DNA from: Cordia subcordata
Lineage: Eukaryota > Streptophyta > Magnoliopsida > Boraginales > Cordiaceae
DNA: 64,000 bases
Direction of reading: 5' to 3'
Assembly (NCBI GenBank): GCA_028554755.1
Contig: JAPTOF010000020.1
Span: forward strand, 9,015,501 to 9,079,500
Shown here: in pieces, positions 36,424 through 47,569 of the stretch
How positions within the stretch are numbered: position 1 is the stretch's first letter
Layout: every line of letters starts with the position of its first letter
Notes under the pieces: model-generated
The model's input: only the letters and a program-made list of their open reading frames with translations
What the model was told of the DNA's origin: nothing
Databases searched by the model: none
Position numbers and translations under genes: made by a program

Positions 36424-37196
36424 TGGGTCTTTCCTCTTCTTTAATTTCCTTCTCTATTTCACACGTTCTCATCCTTCTCTTCGCTCGGGGGGAGAATTAC
36501 AAATCGGAGGCTAAATTGCAGCGAGTCATTTGAATGTGGAAGTCTTGGAAACATGAGCTTTCCCTTCTCTAAACCCACCGAACCTCCAGAATGTGGGCTG
36601 TGTGTGGTTGATTGCGATGCTAAGCCAAGCTCCAAGAATCAAACTGACATCTGAGGGATTCTGGTATGATACAACAGGCCCGAGAAACTCAAATACGATT
36701 AAAATCAATGCTACGTGGCTTACTCAACTGGGTTGCTTTGGCTTTGTTAAATCTCACTCTTCCAAACACTGGTTCAATATCAGTAACAGCGTTTCCCAAC
36801 ATCACATTGTTCAAATGCTTTGGCGTCCAGCCGGGATTGGGTGATCATTTTGCTGGTTATAGAAACTACAACCGATGTGAACATGAACAGAACTTCACCA
36901 TATACTATAATTATACAACAGATGGTGGTGGTAGTAGAGATCATACTACTGCTCTTGTCACTCCTCCAGACAACAGCTCGATTCTTAACGTGCCAGTCGT
37001 ACCCCGAGGGCCACATGCCGATCCTAACAAATTGTCTAATTTATTGGCTGCCGAATTTGATCTGGAATGGCATGTTTCTGATGACTGCAATAGATGTCAC
37101 CGCAGAGGTGGCCAATGCCTAACAGACAGCGTGAATCGACTGTATTGCACTCAAGGAGGTAAACAACAATCCTTTCTCTTTAATGACTCTTTATAG
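36424..37196 (+). pseudogene. GUB_WAK-type receptor ectodomain, unit A, frameshifted
   Basis: A decayed copy of the unit B exon at 55170. The signal peptide (MGLSSSLISFSISHVLILLF) is readable, then an extra base near 36514 breaks the frame. The galacturonan-binding-type domain continues in a second frame (36627-36747: PRIKLTSEGFWYDTTGPRNS) and, after another extra base near 36750, in a third (36666-37196: SVTAFPNITLFKCFG, CNRCHRRGGQCLTDS). It ends with a conserved GTAAAC splice donor at about 37160. At least two indels separate it from a working exon. The product would have been a wall-facing receptor part. Confidence 0.88.
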
Positions 37197-37325
37197 AAAC
37201 CCAACTGCACCCCGCCTCAACTATTATATCTGATAAGTCTTTTATGATTTAAAGAATGAAGAGTTTCCAGAAACACACTCACCCCTATTATTTTGTATAA
37301 ATATAACAATATGCTCTTCTACTAA

Positions 37326-37392
37326 TCTCTCTCTCTCTCTCTCTCTCTGTCTCTGTATCTATCTATCTCTCTATGTATACACACACACACAC
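37326..37392. repeat. (TC)n, (TATC)n and (AC)n simple repeats
   Basis: A compound microsatellite downstream of the unit A ectodomain: TC repeats, then CTAT repeats, then AC repeats. Absent from the matching place in unit B. Confidence 0.85.
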
Positions 37393-37835
37393 AAATTAAT
37401 GAACTTTAAATTTAGCCGTGCAATGTAATGTGTAATTTGACGTTGGGTATTTTTTTAAGATTTCCTTTTTTCATGGAGTTTTTTTGTGAATGGACCTCCT
37501 AGTAGGAATTTTTGACGTACAGAATACCTACTGGTTTTGTAAATTAAATGTTAAGCTAATAGTGTGACTTATGTACGAATGTAGAAGTCTATGAAGATAT
37601 TATCATTGGCCAATTATTAGGTGTGATCTGTTCCTCACTGCACATTACTGCTGTAAGCAGTACAATTTGCTTTGCATAAACTCTTCCAACCACTTTTATC
37701 ACCCTTTCACACATAGCCAAAAACACAAGCGGTGCCCACTTTCTACAAGGGAGTGATTTCCGGGAGGTCTGATTTGAAGAATTTTCCCTCACTTCAAGCA
37801 TGTGGAAAAGAAAAGCAAAAGTCAACAATTTTGAC

Positions 37836-38790
37836 TTTTTTTTTTTTTCTTCTTCAAATGAGACTATTTAAGAATTCATAAGTCCAGGAGAGAATATCCC
37901 TCTCAAATCATCTCCCAGTAATCTCCTCAACAAACTTGGAGGTTCTTCAAATAGACGTGAGCCAAGGGGAAATTGGAGCCTAAAATTAGCCATTTAGTTT
38001 GTACACTTGTTCCCTCCTCAATAAGTGCGCTTTAAATGAAAATCTTTGATTGGTCTGAAGCAATTTTTGGCATTCTTCAACATAAGGAAGCACCATGCGC
38101 CTAAGACAAGAATTTCCTTTAATCCAACTAATTAGTACCTGGGAGTTAGTTTCAATTTCCATTCTGCACCATCTTCTTCGAACTACAACCTGGAGTCCCT
38201 CCAACAATGCCATAACTTCAGCCACATTGTTCGTTGCAATGCCTAAATCGATAACAAAAACCCGATAGTCATTGACCTTGCTCATCCCAGAACAAACCCC
38301 TTGTCGCAGCCATATACCTAGGTTGCCCTTCGAGCACCCATCGAAGTTGTGCTTCATGCAATTATCAGCTGGCGACTAGTGGAGATTTGTCAAATTACTT
38401 CACTGGTTCTGTCCTCCGTTCGCTTTATTGTTCCTAGCTTCCAAAATTTCAGCACAAGTTTGTTTTGTGAACCTTGCTTTGTCATGCACCGAGAGATCTG
38501 GCTATTGGTTAATGACTTATTCATTTCTCCATCTCCACAAACACCAAAGTGTAGTAATGAAAGTGAGGTTCCATCAATTAATCAACAAATTCCTTCTAAC
38601 CTGGTCCAGCCATGGTAAATTTTCAAACACCTGGTGATCCCGTTTGTTTTGCAAGAATTTACACACTTCGTTGTTGTTGTTTCAATGGCGAAAAAGGGGG
38701 TTCTTCATCTTCAAGGAAGCTTCCGCAGTTAGCACACAATTCGTCCACTTGAATGTTCCTCCACATTAGATTTGCCTTCAATTTGTTTCT
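37836..38790 (-). mobile_element. LINE 3' fragment (zf-RVT and RNase H) inside the copia LTR
   Basis: On the minus strand: a zinc-binding RT end (MWRNIQVDELCANCG, about 38700-38770), then a 123-codon open frame (37986-38357) reading as a plant LINE RNase H domain (FDGCSKGN, IATNNVAEVMALLEGLQVVV, EIETNSQVLISWI). A run of 13 T at 37836-37848 is the poly-A tail seen from the other strand. The matching LTR in unit B (56660-57246) lacks this block, so it arrived after the duplication, apparently with loss of some LTR sequence. Confidence 0.85.
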
Positions 38791-39052
38791 TCTTATTCTA
38801 GAGAGGAAGTCATAAAATATTTTTATACATAACAAAATCCTCCTTAATTGTTGGTTTTACTTCAATTGTTTGAGAAATGTTTACATAAAATTTGGGGTAG
38901 TATATATCTACTTTTCTCATTTTTATTTTAGTTACATGATCTTGTTTCAACCTTATCATTCTATTGCACACACCACAATAATGGTATAAGAGCCACGGGT
39001 TAAGGGTACTGTTCACGATTAATAGTCAAGAGTTACTATTAATTGTTATCGT

Positions 39053-39160
39053 GGATTAGGAGATGGCTCAAGTGGTTGAGACTATCTCTGTAGAAATGAG
39101 GTGCTAGGTTTAAATCCCACAGGGGATAGGGGGTTAGGGCAGGGGTTAAAAAAACTATGA
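39053..39160 (+). mobile_element. tRNA-derived SINE-like insertion, unit A
   Basis: A tRNA-like head with an A box TGGCTCAAGTGG (39064-39075) and a B box GGTTTAAATCC (39107-39117, one change from the consensus) at tRNA spacing, followed by a G-rich segment and an A-run. Unit B lacks it at this place in the element leader. The missing acceptor pairing rules out a tRNA gene. Confidence 0.65.
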
Positions 39161-39271
39161 ACAATTATAGGCCATTATTATATATACATGATATTGTTCG
39201 CGTAGATAGCATTATTTATTGTGAAATAATGGGAGTCAATTCAAGTAAAGAAGTAGATTGTCATTAATATT

Positions 39272-39990
39272 ATGGCTGTAAAATTCGAAATGGAAAAGTT
39301 TATCGAGAGTAATTTCTCGCTATGGACATTGAAGATGAAAGCCATCTTGAAAAAGGAAAAATGTCTTGTTGGTGATTGGAGACAGGTCAGTAGGGGTATA
39401 ACCAATGAAAAGTGGAAAGAGATGGGCTATATGACTAGTATGCATTTGGCATTGGTGGATTTATTATTATTGAGTATCGAGGAGAAAAAGTCAATCAAAG
39501 AAATTTAGGATATGCTAAATAATCTGAATGAGGTCAAGTTACTTCTCCAATAAGATCTTTTTGACTATGAGACTCCATACTCAAAGAGTAGGCGAGTCAC
39601 ACCGATAATGGATCACGTTAATACTTTACTCACGTCATTGGGTCATAAAATCAAGAAGCTTGAATGTGCAGAGATTTTAATTAGAAGTCTATTTGACTCG
39701 TATCATCAACTCATCATCAACTACACCAACAACATTTTTACATAATCTAGTTTTATCAATATCGCAACCAATTTTCTAGAAGACAAATCGAGGCACAAAA
39801 ATACAGAGGATATATTAGAAAGCTTAAAACAAGGAGAGGTGTTAATGATTGCAAGAGATAGATCAATGAAATGTGGCTTGAGCGGGAGTTACCACCATTG
39901 TGGATTAAAATGAAAAAGTAGAAAAAAATTTCAAGTGCTACAATTGTGGCAAGAAAGAGCAGGTGAAGAAGGATTACTGGTGTAACATGA
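39272..39990 (+). pseudogene. copia gag relic, unit A
   Basis: ATG 39272 starts MAVKFEMEKFIESNFSLWTL, the UBN2/DUF4219 opening of copia gag. The frame ends at 39508; homology resumes in broken frames to a knuckle-like CYNCGKKEQVKKDYW (His changed) at about 39936-39980. Non-functional. Confidence 0.85.
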
Positions 39991-40077
39991 CAACTCTCGA
40001 GGTCACAAACTCTTATAGATGTGTTTCAACTACTTCTAGTAATAGAAATATTTTATATGGCTAAGTAGCTATGGTTC

Positions 40078-40581
40078 TATTGGAAATATAAAAGACATAC
40101 GTACACACATCAATGTATAGCGGAAAACACTCCCAAAGAACACGCCATATTTTAATGTAGTTCGGCCGTTTGGCTATGTCCATTATCCCCCTCTGGGATA
40201 ATTTCCATTTCAACAATAATGGGTTACACACGGAGATGAATTTTTGCATAGCTAAAAAAGTCTAAACCTTCCCTTACAAAGTTTTTACAATTGCTCTATC
40301 CTCACCAGGACTAGAATAAATGTAAGGCACTCTCTCTCACACATATGATGCTCTTTGGATCTCTCATCCACACCCTTCATGAGGTGTGGTCCTAAGGAAC
40401 ACTCCTAATATAAACCAAATATAAGCTACAAGACCCTCTATTTATAAGAAAAAAATCGTTACTCCTCAAGATTTCTTCTACACTATTTAAGCGGGTCTTG
40501 AATTTGGTAAATCTCTGAATTACCTTCGTCCACATGTTTCTTAATTTGTATAGAGCTTGGACTTTGAGCCACAACCCAATG
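40078..40581 (-). mobile_element. solo copia LTR with GGTTC target duplication
   Basis: A 504-bp block bounded by exact five-base repeats GGTTC (40073-40077 and 40582-40586). The ends TATTGG and CCAATG derive from TGTTGG and CCAACA. It resembles the LTRs at 43925 and 46169 in having TAGTTCGGCCGTTTGGC and GAGCCACAACCCAA words. Unit B has the empty site near 58917 (ATGGTTTCTAATGG). Strand is taken from similarity to those LTRs. Confidence 0.85.
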
Positions 40582-40619
40582 GGTTCCTAATGGCAAAAAT
40601 GAGAAAATTGATATTCAAA

Positions 40620-41006
40620 GGGTAAATAACACAAATCGTCCCTTATCTTTGGCCCAAATGACAATCCTGTCCCTTATCTTTCAGTTGTGACATTTTAGTC
40701 CTCTATGAATAAAATTTGTGATGTAGTTAGTCTTTTTTCTTTCTACCGTTAAAATTGCTTGTTAAATATCATATGAATGGCACATGCTGCGCATTTTAGG
40801 ACTGAAGCTAAGGTTAATTTTGTCTTAAAATGCGCAACACGCGCCATTCACATGATATTTAACGAGCAATTTTAATGGTAGAAAGGAAAAGGACTAATGG
40901 CATAAAAAATATTTATACATAAAGGACTAAAATGTCACAACTGAAAGATAAAGGGCAAGATTGTTATTCGCGCCAAAGATAAGAGATGATTTATGTTATT
41001 TACTCA
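40620..41006. mobile_element. Mutator-like palindromic element, 387 bp
   Basis: Almost the whole element is an inverted repeat: the left GGGTAAATAACACAAATCG pairs with GAGTAAATAACATAAATCA from the right, continuing through CTTATCTTTCAGTTGTGACA and TTAAATATCATATGAATGGC boxes to a small centre near 40810. Exact nine-base flanks ATATTCAAA lie at 40611-40619 and 41007-41015. Unit B carries the empty site (GATATTTGAATAACG at about 58939). Non-coding; a transcript would form a long hairpin. Confidence 0.92.
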
Positions 41007-41119
41007 TATTCAAATAATGGATTTTAGAGAAATATGGCACACTACCTTTTATCGATAATTATTGCACACCATTGAACCTGGCTCTAGAAGTCTATTTTAC
41101 ATATTACAAAAGGTTTAGA

Positions 41120-41990
41120 AATTATGATTTTATTATTCTACTATGTACATGGATGACATGTTAATAGTAGGCCTTGATAAAGATCGTCTCCAAGAACTAA
41201 AGAGACAATTGGTTAGGGAATTCGATATAAAGGAGTTGGGACTAGTAAAAATGATTTTAGGAATGCAAATTCACCAAAACATAAAAGGTAGGAAAGTATG
41301 GGTTTCGTTGAAGAACTACTTAAAGGAAATGCGGCACTTTTATGTGAAAAATAATCTCAATCGTCTTGACCATTACAAATTATCCCAAGTATATCCCCTA
41401 GCAATGAAATGGAAAGGATAGAGATGTCTCAAGTATCGTATATATCAGCAGTGGGCACTCTTGTGTTCTTTATGTTGTGTATGAGACCAAGTATTACTAA
41501 AATAATTGGAACAAAGAGTCAATTCATGGCAATCCTGGTAGATAGCATTAGAATACTATTAAGAGGATTCTAAGATACACCAAAGAAACCTCATATGTGT
41601 CATTATGTTATGGATAGTTAATATTTACTATCAGGGGCTATGTTGATTCAAATTTTATAGGTGATTTTGACAACAAAAATCCACTATAGGCTATGTGTTT
41701 ACACGTGCAAGACGAGCATTGAGCTGGGTATCCAAGTTATGGACTATTATGACACTTTCTATGATAGATCTAGATTACATGATAGTTACACATGTTTGTA
41801 GCGAAGCAATTTGGCTTCAAAGTTTAATAGAGAAACTTGGGCATACAAGAGAGAAGATTTCTTTGTATTATGAAGCACATAGGTGTCTAATATCACTTTG
41901 TTCGTGAAGTAGTGGAAAGAAGATGTGTGGCTATGTAAAAGATTCATGTCAAAGAAAACCTAGTAGATGTCATGATGAAGTTGATAAATG
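41120..41990 (+). pseudogene. copia reverse transcriptase and RNase H relic, unit A
   Basis: 41143-41421 reads MYMDDMLIVGLDKDRLQELK (the YVDD box, changed to YMDD), then DIKELGLVKMILGMQIHQN. After stops, 41695-41907 reads the RNase H part ALSWVSKLW and AIWLQSLIEKLGHTREK. Only the C-terminal half of pol survives. Confidence 0.87.
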
Positions 41991-42274
41991 CTAACAAATG
42001 TGTGTGGAGTAGATCCTCCTATGTACAAAGATGTAAGCAACATAGAAGTAGCAAGTTTGGTGAGATTTAAAGGATAGCTCAAAGTGAACCTTGAGTGAGA
42101 GACTGTAAGTAATAAAGCTTAATTTGAGCATGTAGGAAAGAAAAGGAAAAGTCAAAAATTTTGGCTTTGGAAATGAAAAGTGATTGCCAAAGTCAAAATT
42201 TGTGAATGGGAAATTGAAGCAAAGACAAAAAAGCACGTTATCTACAATGCATTTAAGGCTAATGGAACTTCACT

Positions 42275-43780
42275 CTTTGATCTTGATCTGCCTTTGTAAG
42301 AATTCCCTCTTCTAAGACTCTTTCCTCAATTCAAACCCTCAATCGTTATGGCTTGCTCTTCAATAGGTACATTACTTCTTCTTATCATTCTGTCATTCTC
42401 TATCTAAAGCAAAGTAACATGGTCTAGCTTGCAAGTCTTTTTTCCAATAACAATAGTATATACGAACAACTTTTATGACTTGGGCAAGGAAGATAGAAAT
42501 ATGATTGCTTGTTCCTTATCTTTGGTCCAATTCTCTAGCTCTTTGATGCTAATCAACTTCACCACTAGCTCATTGGATCGATTGATATGGTCTAGTTCCA
42601 TATTCCATCTTAAAAAAAATAAAAGTCCATCTTTAAGCGTAAGCAGTTGGTGATCGACTTCAACTCGTGTATGCTCTTAAGCTTCATAAACACCTTACTC
42701 ATCATAGTTTTCCTCATCACATAATATTTGATTTGCAGTGCTAAAATCAACCTATTTGTACTCATATCTTTTCTTTACAAGGAGTTCCATTTTGGATCAA
42801 CAATTTTCATAATTTTTGTCCTTTTCAACACATCTTTGAGACCGTGTTATATCAAAGGGTCCTTGATAAAACTCTTTCATAAAGTTTAATCTCAAACTTA
42901 AGTCCAGTTGGCATTATACCTCTATGCACCGAATTTGCATTAACTTAACAATCCAACAAGGATTTGACAAAACTAACCTAAAAATAGATCCAATATGTCG
43001 AGAAATGGCAGGAAGGCTTTTTGTTAATTTGGTTAGCCTTATAGTTAAAGCTCGATCAACTCAGTCAAAGTTTCTATTGACTATACACTGATACTCCTAT
43101 ATACACTACACTTAATCAAACCTTAGCACTAGCCAATCAAATTTGTGGTTGCATCTTTTACTGTGACCTGCAATACACTATATTAATCCTAATGCTTAAT
43201 TGATAGCCTCTCATTTAGTGGCCAAGACCAAGGAAGTTTATTGAAGTCAACTAACATCACAATACACCAGGTTAGATATTTCAACTTCTTTATTTGAAGA
43301 AGCCTTAAACCAACCTGATGGAAGCCCGTGATCTCGATCAATGCATTGTCAAGGGCAAAATCTTCTTCAGTGAATGGCAACTCCAACCCAAGCTATACCG
43401 ATTAAATGACATTTAAAGGAACATCTCCAACCGTCAACCTCGAAATCTGTTAGCTTTGAAGTCTTTCTAGTGTTAATTTTGGCACCCGTTGATAATGCAA
43501 AAGACATGGTTTGCACTCTTCTTAAGTTGTTGAATCTTTTGGTACAGTTATTCTTTGACGAGAACTCTTTTTCTAGCAAGATTGCCATAATCTTGGTGTT
43601 GTTGCCCTTCGATTTTTCTGGGGATAGTAACATCGCACTGGCATCAACAAGAATATCTCTAATGACACCAACCTTGCGCTTGGAGACGTCAATAAGTGTC
43701 TTGAATTACTTTCCTTAATTTTTTATGTTGAATCTTGTGATACTTTTTCCAACTCTACGAACTAGGCTCTAATTACCGCT
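42275..43780 (-). pseudogene. degraded gag-only copia interior, older copy
   Basis: Diverged from 44351-46168 but collinear with it (for example the stretch at 42280-42340 against 45063-45125, and TTCACCACTAGCTCATTGGA near 42560 against 45355). A primer-site relic (GCTCTAATTACCGCT) is at about 43757-43771. No open frame remains. Confidence 0.75.
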
Positions 43781-43924
43781 TTGTTAGAATTTGAGATGCA
43801 TTAAACACACACGCACTGAAGCTCAGCCCTTTGCCTTTATCTATAGATAAACACTATTAAAAGTGAATTACACAATCTCAATTTACTCATAATTGCTCTT
43901 TCTCTCTAATACAATTATGAGCTT

Positions 43925-44350
43925 TGTTAGGAAATTAGGACGCATAACACACACTCACATAGCAGAATTAAAGCACGAATATCAAGAAAAGAATACACAC
44001 AATTAAACATGGTTCGGCTCTTTGCCTACGTCCACAAAAACCTCTACTAAATATAAAAGAGTACAAACTCAATAGGACTTTTTGCACGGATAGAAAAGTC
44101 TAAACCCTCTCTCACGGTGTTCTTACAATGACTCTCTCTACCTAGACATATTGCAAGACATACACCTTACAACTAATATAAGAGTCCTATTTATAGGGGA
44201 GACTTCTTTGTCCTCTAAGACAAGGGTTTCCTATTCTATCAATCCTCTCATAATTAAGACTCTTACTATAACTAAAATTTTGACTCTCAATATTACTCCT
44301 TCCTAATTTCAATATGGGTTTAGGATTAGCATTTGAACCACGACCCAACA
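43925..44350 (-). repeat. 3' LTR of the gag-only copia element
   Basis: 426 bp, TGTTAGGAAATTAGG to CACGACCCAACA on the plus strand. The interior next to it carries a purine tract (minus strand AAGGAAGGAATT). The same LTR family occurs at 46169, 49728 and, inverted, 59506. Confidence 0.9.
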
Positions 44351-45749
44351 AATTCCTTCCTTGGCGAGAAGTGCCAAGAATCTCCACAGTAGGCAAGAAC
44401 GTCGCTCTTCTCTTTTTCTCAGCCTTCACTTGAGCTTCTTCATACTTGTCGCGTTCGTCCCTCAGCGCGGTGCATCCTTCTAAGTAGCACACGTGCTTCT
44501 CGTTCTTCCTTCCTTCAAGAACTAGCTCCTCTCTATAATACACTTTGCAGCAGTCTCCTTCACCAACGTACTTATACCTTCTTGACGCCAACTCACCTAG
44601 CAAAATTATGTTAGACACACAAGATGACATATACCTCACATTGGAGATGATCTTGAAACTAGTATTGTTGAGCCTTGGGCAAACTCTCCCAAGGCCAGTA
44701 ACCTTCATCTTCTGGTTGTTCCCAACAGTGATGTATCGAAGCTTCTTCCCTAAAAGCAAAGTGTCGAAACTAGCTCTATCATTGCAAACGTGAAACCTTC
44801 CCACTGAATCCAACACCCAGTTAGTGTTTTTCCTCCTCGAGCCTTCATTAGCATTCTCGCTTACCGCCATCAAAATAGTCTTACTATTATCACTATCATC
44901 ACCCTTGACAAGGTTTATACAGTCCTCGCCATAATCCTTCTCCTTGCCGTTAGATCTCCACTCTCTAAAGCTTTTCATGTCCTCTCTCAATCTAGGGCAT
45001 CTTGGTTGGATATGACCCTTCTCTCTATAGTAGTAGCATTCTCGACTATCTTCTTTATCCTGAGCTCGACTTTTTGATCTCGATCTACCTTTGCGAGAAT
45101 TTCCTCTTCCAAAACTCTTCCTTCGATTCGAACCTTCAACCGTTAATGCTTGATCTCCACTAGGCACACTACTTCTTCCTAACATCATCTCGCTCTTTCT
45201 CAAGAGCGTCGTTACTTTGTTCAGCTCGGGAGTCTTTTTCCCAATGAGGATTGATTGCACGAACGGCTTGCACGACTTCAGCAAGGAAGATAGTATTACG
45301 AGTGCTTGTTCTTCATTTGTAATTCTCTTGTTAGGCTCCTCAACGCTTATGAGCTTGACCACTAGCTCATTGAACTTGTTGATGTGATCCTGGATGGTGG
45401 TTCCTTCTTCCATCTTGAACGAATAGAGCTCCGTCCTCAAACACAATCGGTTGGTAATCGATTTCAACTCATAAATATTCTTCAACTTGTCAAACACATC
45501 GCTCACCGTCGTCTCATAAATCACATGAAATTTAATTTGCGGTGCTAAAGCCAACCGAATAGTACTTATGGCTCTTTAATGTAGGGACTTCCACTTCTTA
45601 TCATTAACTTCTTTTGGTTTCACCTCTTCTAGCACTTCATCAAGGCCTTGCTGCACCAAAAAGGTCCTCGATAGTATTCCTCCATAAGTTGAAGTTCATG
45701 TTCTCATCAAACATTGGAATTTCAAACTTCGTATCGGTCGTCGTCATGG
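44187..45749 (-). pseudogene. gag of the non-autonomous copia element
   Basis: The natural start is ATG near 45749 (MTTTDTKFEIPMFDENMNFN). A T-run slip (about 45665) and a stop at about 45578 separate it from the long open frame 45554-44187 (455 codons). That frame has the UBN2 core (FDKLKNIYELKSITNRLCL, KLISVEEPNKRI), a basic linker, a CCHC-like knuckle with the second Cys changed to Tyr (CYYYREKGHIQPRC), and a protease-like domain with WVLDSVGRFHVCNDR, where the active-site D-S-G has become D-S-V. Reading runs on past the LTR border. The same two-block layout occurs in the copy at 50264, so the missing pol is a family trait. Confidence 0.88.
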
Positions 45750-46168
45750 CTCCTATGCACATATTCGCTAAATCTCAGCAATCCAGCAAGAATTTAGCAA
45801 AACTGACCCCAAAAACATATTCAGGATGTCGAAAAACAGTGGGGAGACCCTCGATCAACGCGGTTAAAGCCCTGCAGCCCTTTGGTCAACACTGGTCAAA
45901 CCCTCTGTTTGGCTTTTCTACCACAAACTCACAAAACTTAACCTGCTTGTATCTCACAATCCGACCGTCGGATCGTCGTGAAATTTTAGCAGCTTACTTT
46001 CCTCACCGCAACGAACGCACAGCAATGAACAGATCCTTGATTGAAATCTGGAAAGGCCTCCAAACGTGGCCAATAGATCTGTAAATTTTTTAACTCCTCT
46101 TTGGCGTCTCTTTTTTCGTTTTTCGTGCGAACCAGCGTCCTCCCTCCAACCTAACTCTCGGTACCACT

Positions 46169-46595
46169 TGTTAGAAAATTAGTACGCATAGCATGCACTC
46201 ACGCAGTGAAATTAAACACAAATATTGAGAAAATAATATGTACAATTAAACGTGGTTCGGCTCTCTGCCTACGTCAACGAAAACCTCTACTAGATAGAAA
46301 AAAGCACAAACTCAATAGGACTTTTTGTACAAATAGAAAAGTCTAAACCCTCCTTCACAGTGTTCTTACAATGGCTCTCTCTCTACCTAGACCTATTGCA
46401 AGACACACACCTTACAACTAATGCAAGAGTTTTATTTATAGAGGAGGCTTCCTTGTCCTCCAAGACAAGGGTTTCTTATTCTATCAATCCTCTTACAATT
46501 AAGACTTTTACCATAACTGCAATTTTAACTCTCATTATTACTTCTTCTTAATTTTAATATGGGTTTGGGTTTAGCATTTGAGCCATAACCCAACA
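46169..46595 (-). repeat. 5' LTR of the gag-only copia element
   Basis: 427 bp, TGTTAGAAAATTAG to GCCATAACCCAACA on the plus strand; pairs with 43925-44350. Divergence from its partner is modest but visible, so the insertion is not recent. Confidence 0.9.
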
Positions 46596-46700
46596 AGCTT
46601 TCTCACCATACACTTAAAGACAAAGAAAGAAACCTATTTATTTCCTAATCTATCCTAGATTTCTATTTTGTCTAAGAATGGGCTTAGGCTTCCACTTGAG

Positions 46701-47532
46701 TAGGGGTGGGAATCGGGACGGATAGTCAGATAATCGAATATCGGATAGTCGGATTAGAAAATCAACCATCCGATCGGATAGTTTAAAAGTACCTATTTGG
46801 CCGGATATCGGATGTTCGAATAACGGATTTTTTCAGATTCGAATAGTCAGATTTTTGGATTTATTTAATAATCAAAACATATTTAATTTCTCATTTAATA
46901 TTTTACTACTAAACAACATTATAACCATATAAATTTAGTACCGCTCGAACTATAACAATATTAAATTGTATTGAAAAGAAAAATTAACACATTTCACTAA
47001 ATATGAAGTTTACCACAAGCTATAATTCACACTAAATATGCCATATAAAATAATAATAGATAATAACCAATATATATAAGTTTACCACCAATATATATAA
47101 GTTTACTACAAATCGTAATCCACATTAATATGTCACACATATCACAGTCGATACTAAATACAAAATCTATCACAATCTATATTTCATAAAAAGTCATTAA
47201 ATATTTTTGTTGTACCAAAATTTAACAAATAAAAAATCCCAAATGTAGGACATAAAACTAAAATATTTAAAATCAAGTTAAAATTCATAAAATAATAAAA
47301 TGTTAAACCATCTTTAGACAATGAAGCCCTTAACATAAAATTAATATATTTTTATATGTGTTTTATTTTTCGGATATTCTGGATCGGATTCAAATAGTAA
47401 AAAATTATCCGAATTCCTATCCGATATCCGGTATTTTTATTAGATATCAGATTCGGATATATCCGTATCCGAAGTTTTCATAATTTTTCTATCCAATTGG
47501 GTTCGGATACGGAACGAATATTCCTACCCCTA
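46701..47532. mobile_element. hAT-like element, 832 bp, exact 8-bp target duplication
   Basis: Perfect 13-base terminal inverted repeats (TAGGGGTGGGAAT and ATTCCTACCCCTA) are bracketed by identical eight-base flanks CACTTGAG (46693-46700 and 47533-47540). Both subterminal regions are packed with CGGATA/TATCCG words in opposite orientation, as expected for transposase-binding repeats. There is no ORF, so it is non-autonomous. The unit B empty site is GCTTCACACTGAGTGC at about 60491-60506. Confidence 0.95.
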
Positions 47533-47569
47533 CACTTGAGCTATAACACAACACATATCCACTGAATAT

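Larger units (their letters stand above)
37652..42270 (+). mobile_element. old copia element between ectodomain and kinase, unit A
   Basis: 5' LTR 37652 to about 38977 (interrupted), tRNA-Met primer site 38982-38994 (TGGTATAAGAGCC), gag from 39272, zinc knuckle at 39936-39980, reverse transcriptase and RNase H from about 41120 to 41990, and a truncated 3' LTR starting TGTAAGTAATAAAGC at 42104. The counterpart is at 56660-59505 in unit B, so insertion predates the duplication. Unit A has since gained a LINE tail, a SINE, a solo LTR and a Mutator-like palindrome, each listed below. The element is dead. Confidence 0.88.
43925..46595 (-). mobile_element. complete gag-only (non-autonomous) copia element
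   Basis: LTRs 43925-44350 and 46169-46595 are close direct repeats starting TGTTAG and ending CCAACA. AGCTT flanks both outer sides (43920-43924 and 46596-46600). A tRNA-Met-like primer site (TGGTACCGAGAG, minus strand) follows the right LTR at about 46155-46166. The 1.8-kb interior codes only for gag and a protease-like end; integrase and reverse transcriptase are absent. At 2.67 kb it would need enzymes supplied in trans. Unit B has the empty site CAATTATGAGCTTTCTGAC at about 60382-60400. Confidence 0.93.
43782..47553 (-). repeat. LTR of the older gag-only copia, broken by two insertions
   Basis: The LTR starts TGTTAGAATTTGAG at 43782, is interrupted at 43925-46600 by a younger copia element, continues 46601-46692, is interrupted at 46693-47532 by a hAT element, and ends with CTATAACACAACA at about 47541-47553. 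Its undisturbed sister in unit B is at 60209-60503 (TGTTAGGATTTAAG to CTACAACACAA), which supplies both empty sites. Confidence 0.8.

Noticed and set aside
39064..39117. A possible tRNA gene (A and B boxes at correct spacing)
   Set aside because: No acceptor stem, anticodon arm or terminator; the tail and unit-specific insertion fit a SINE.
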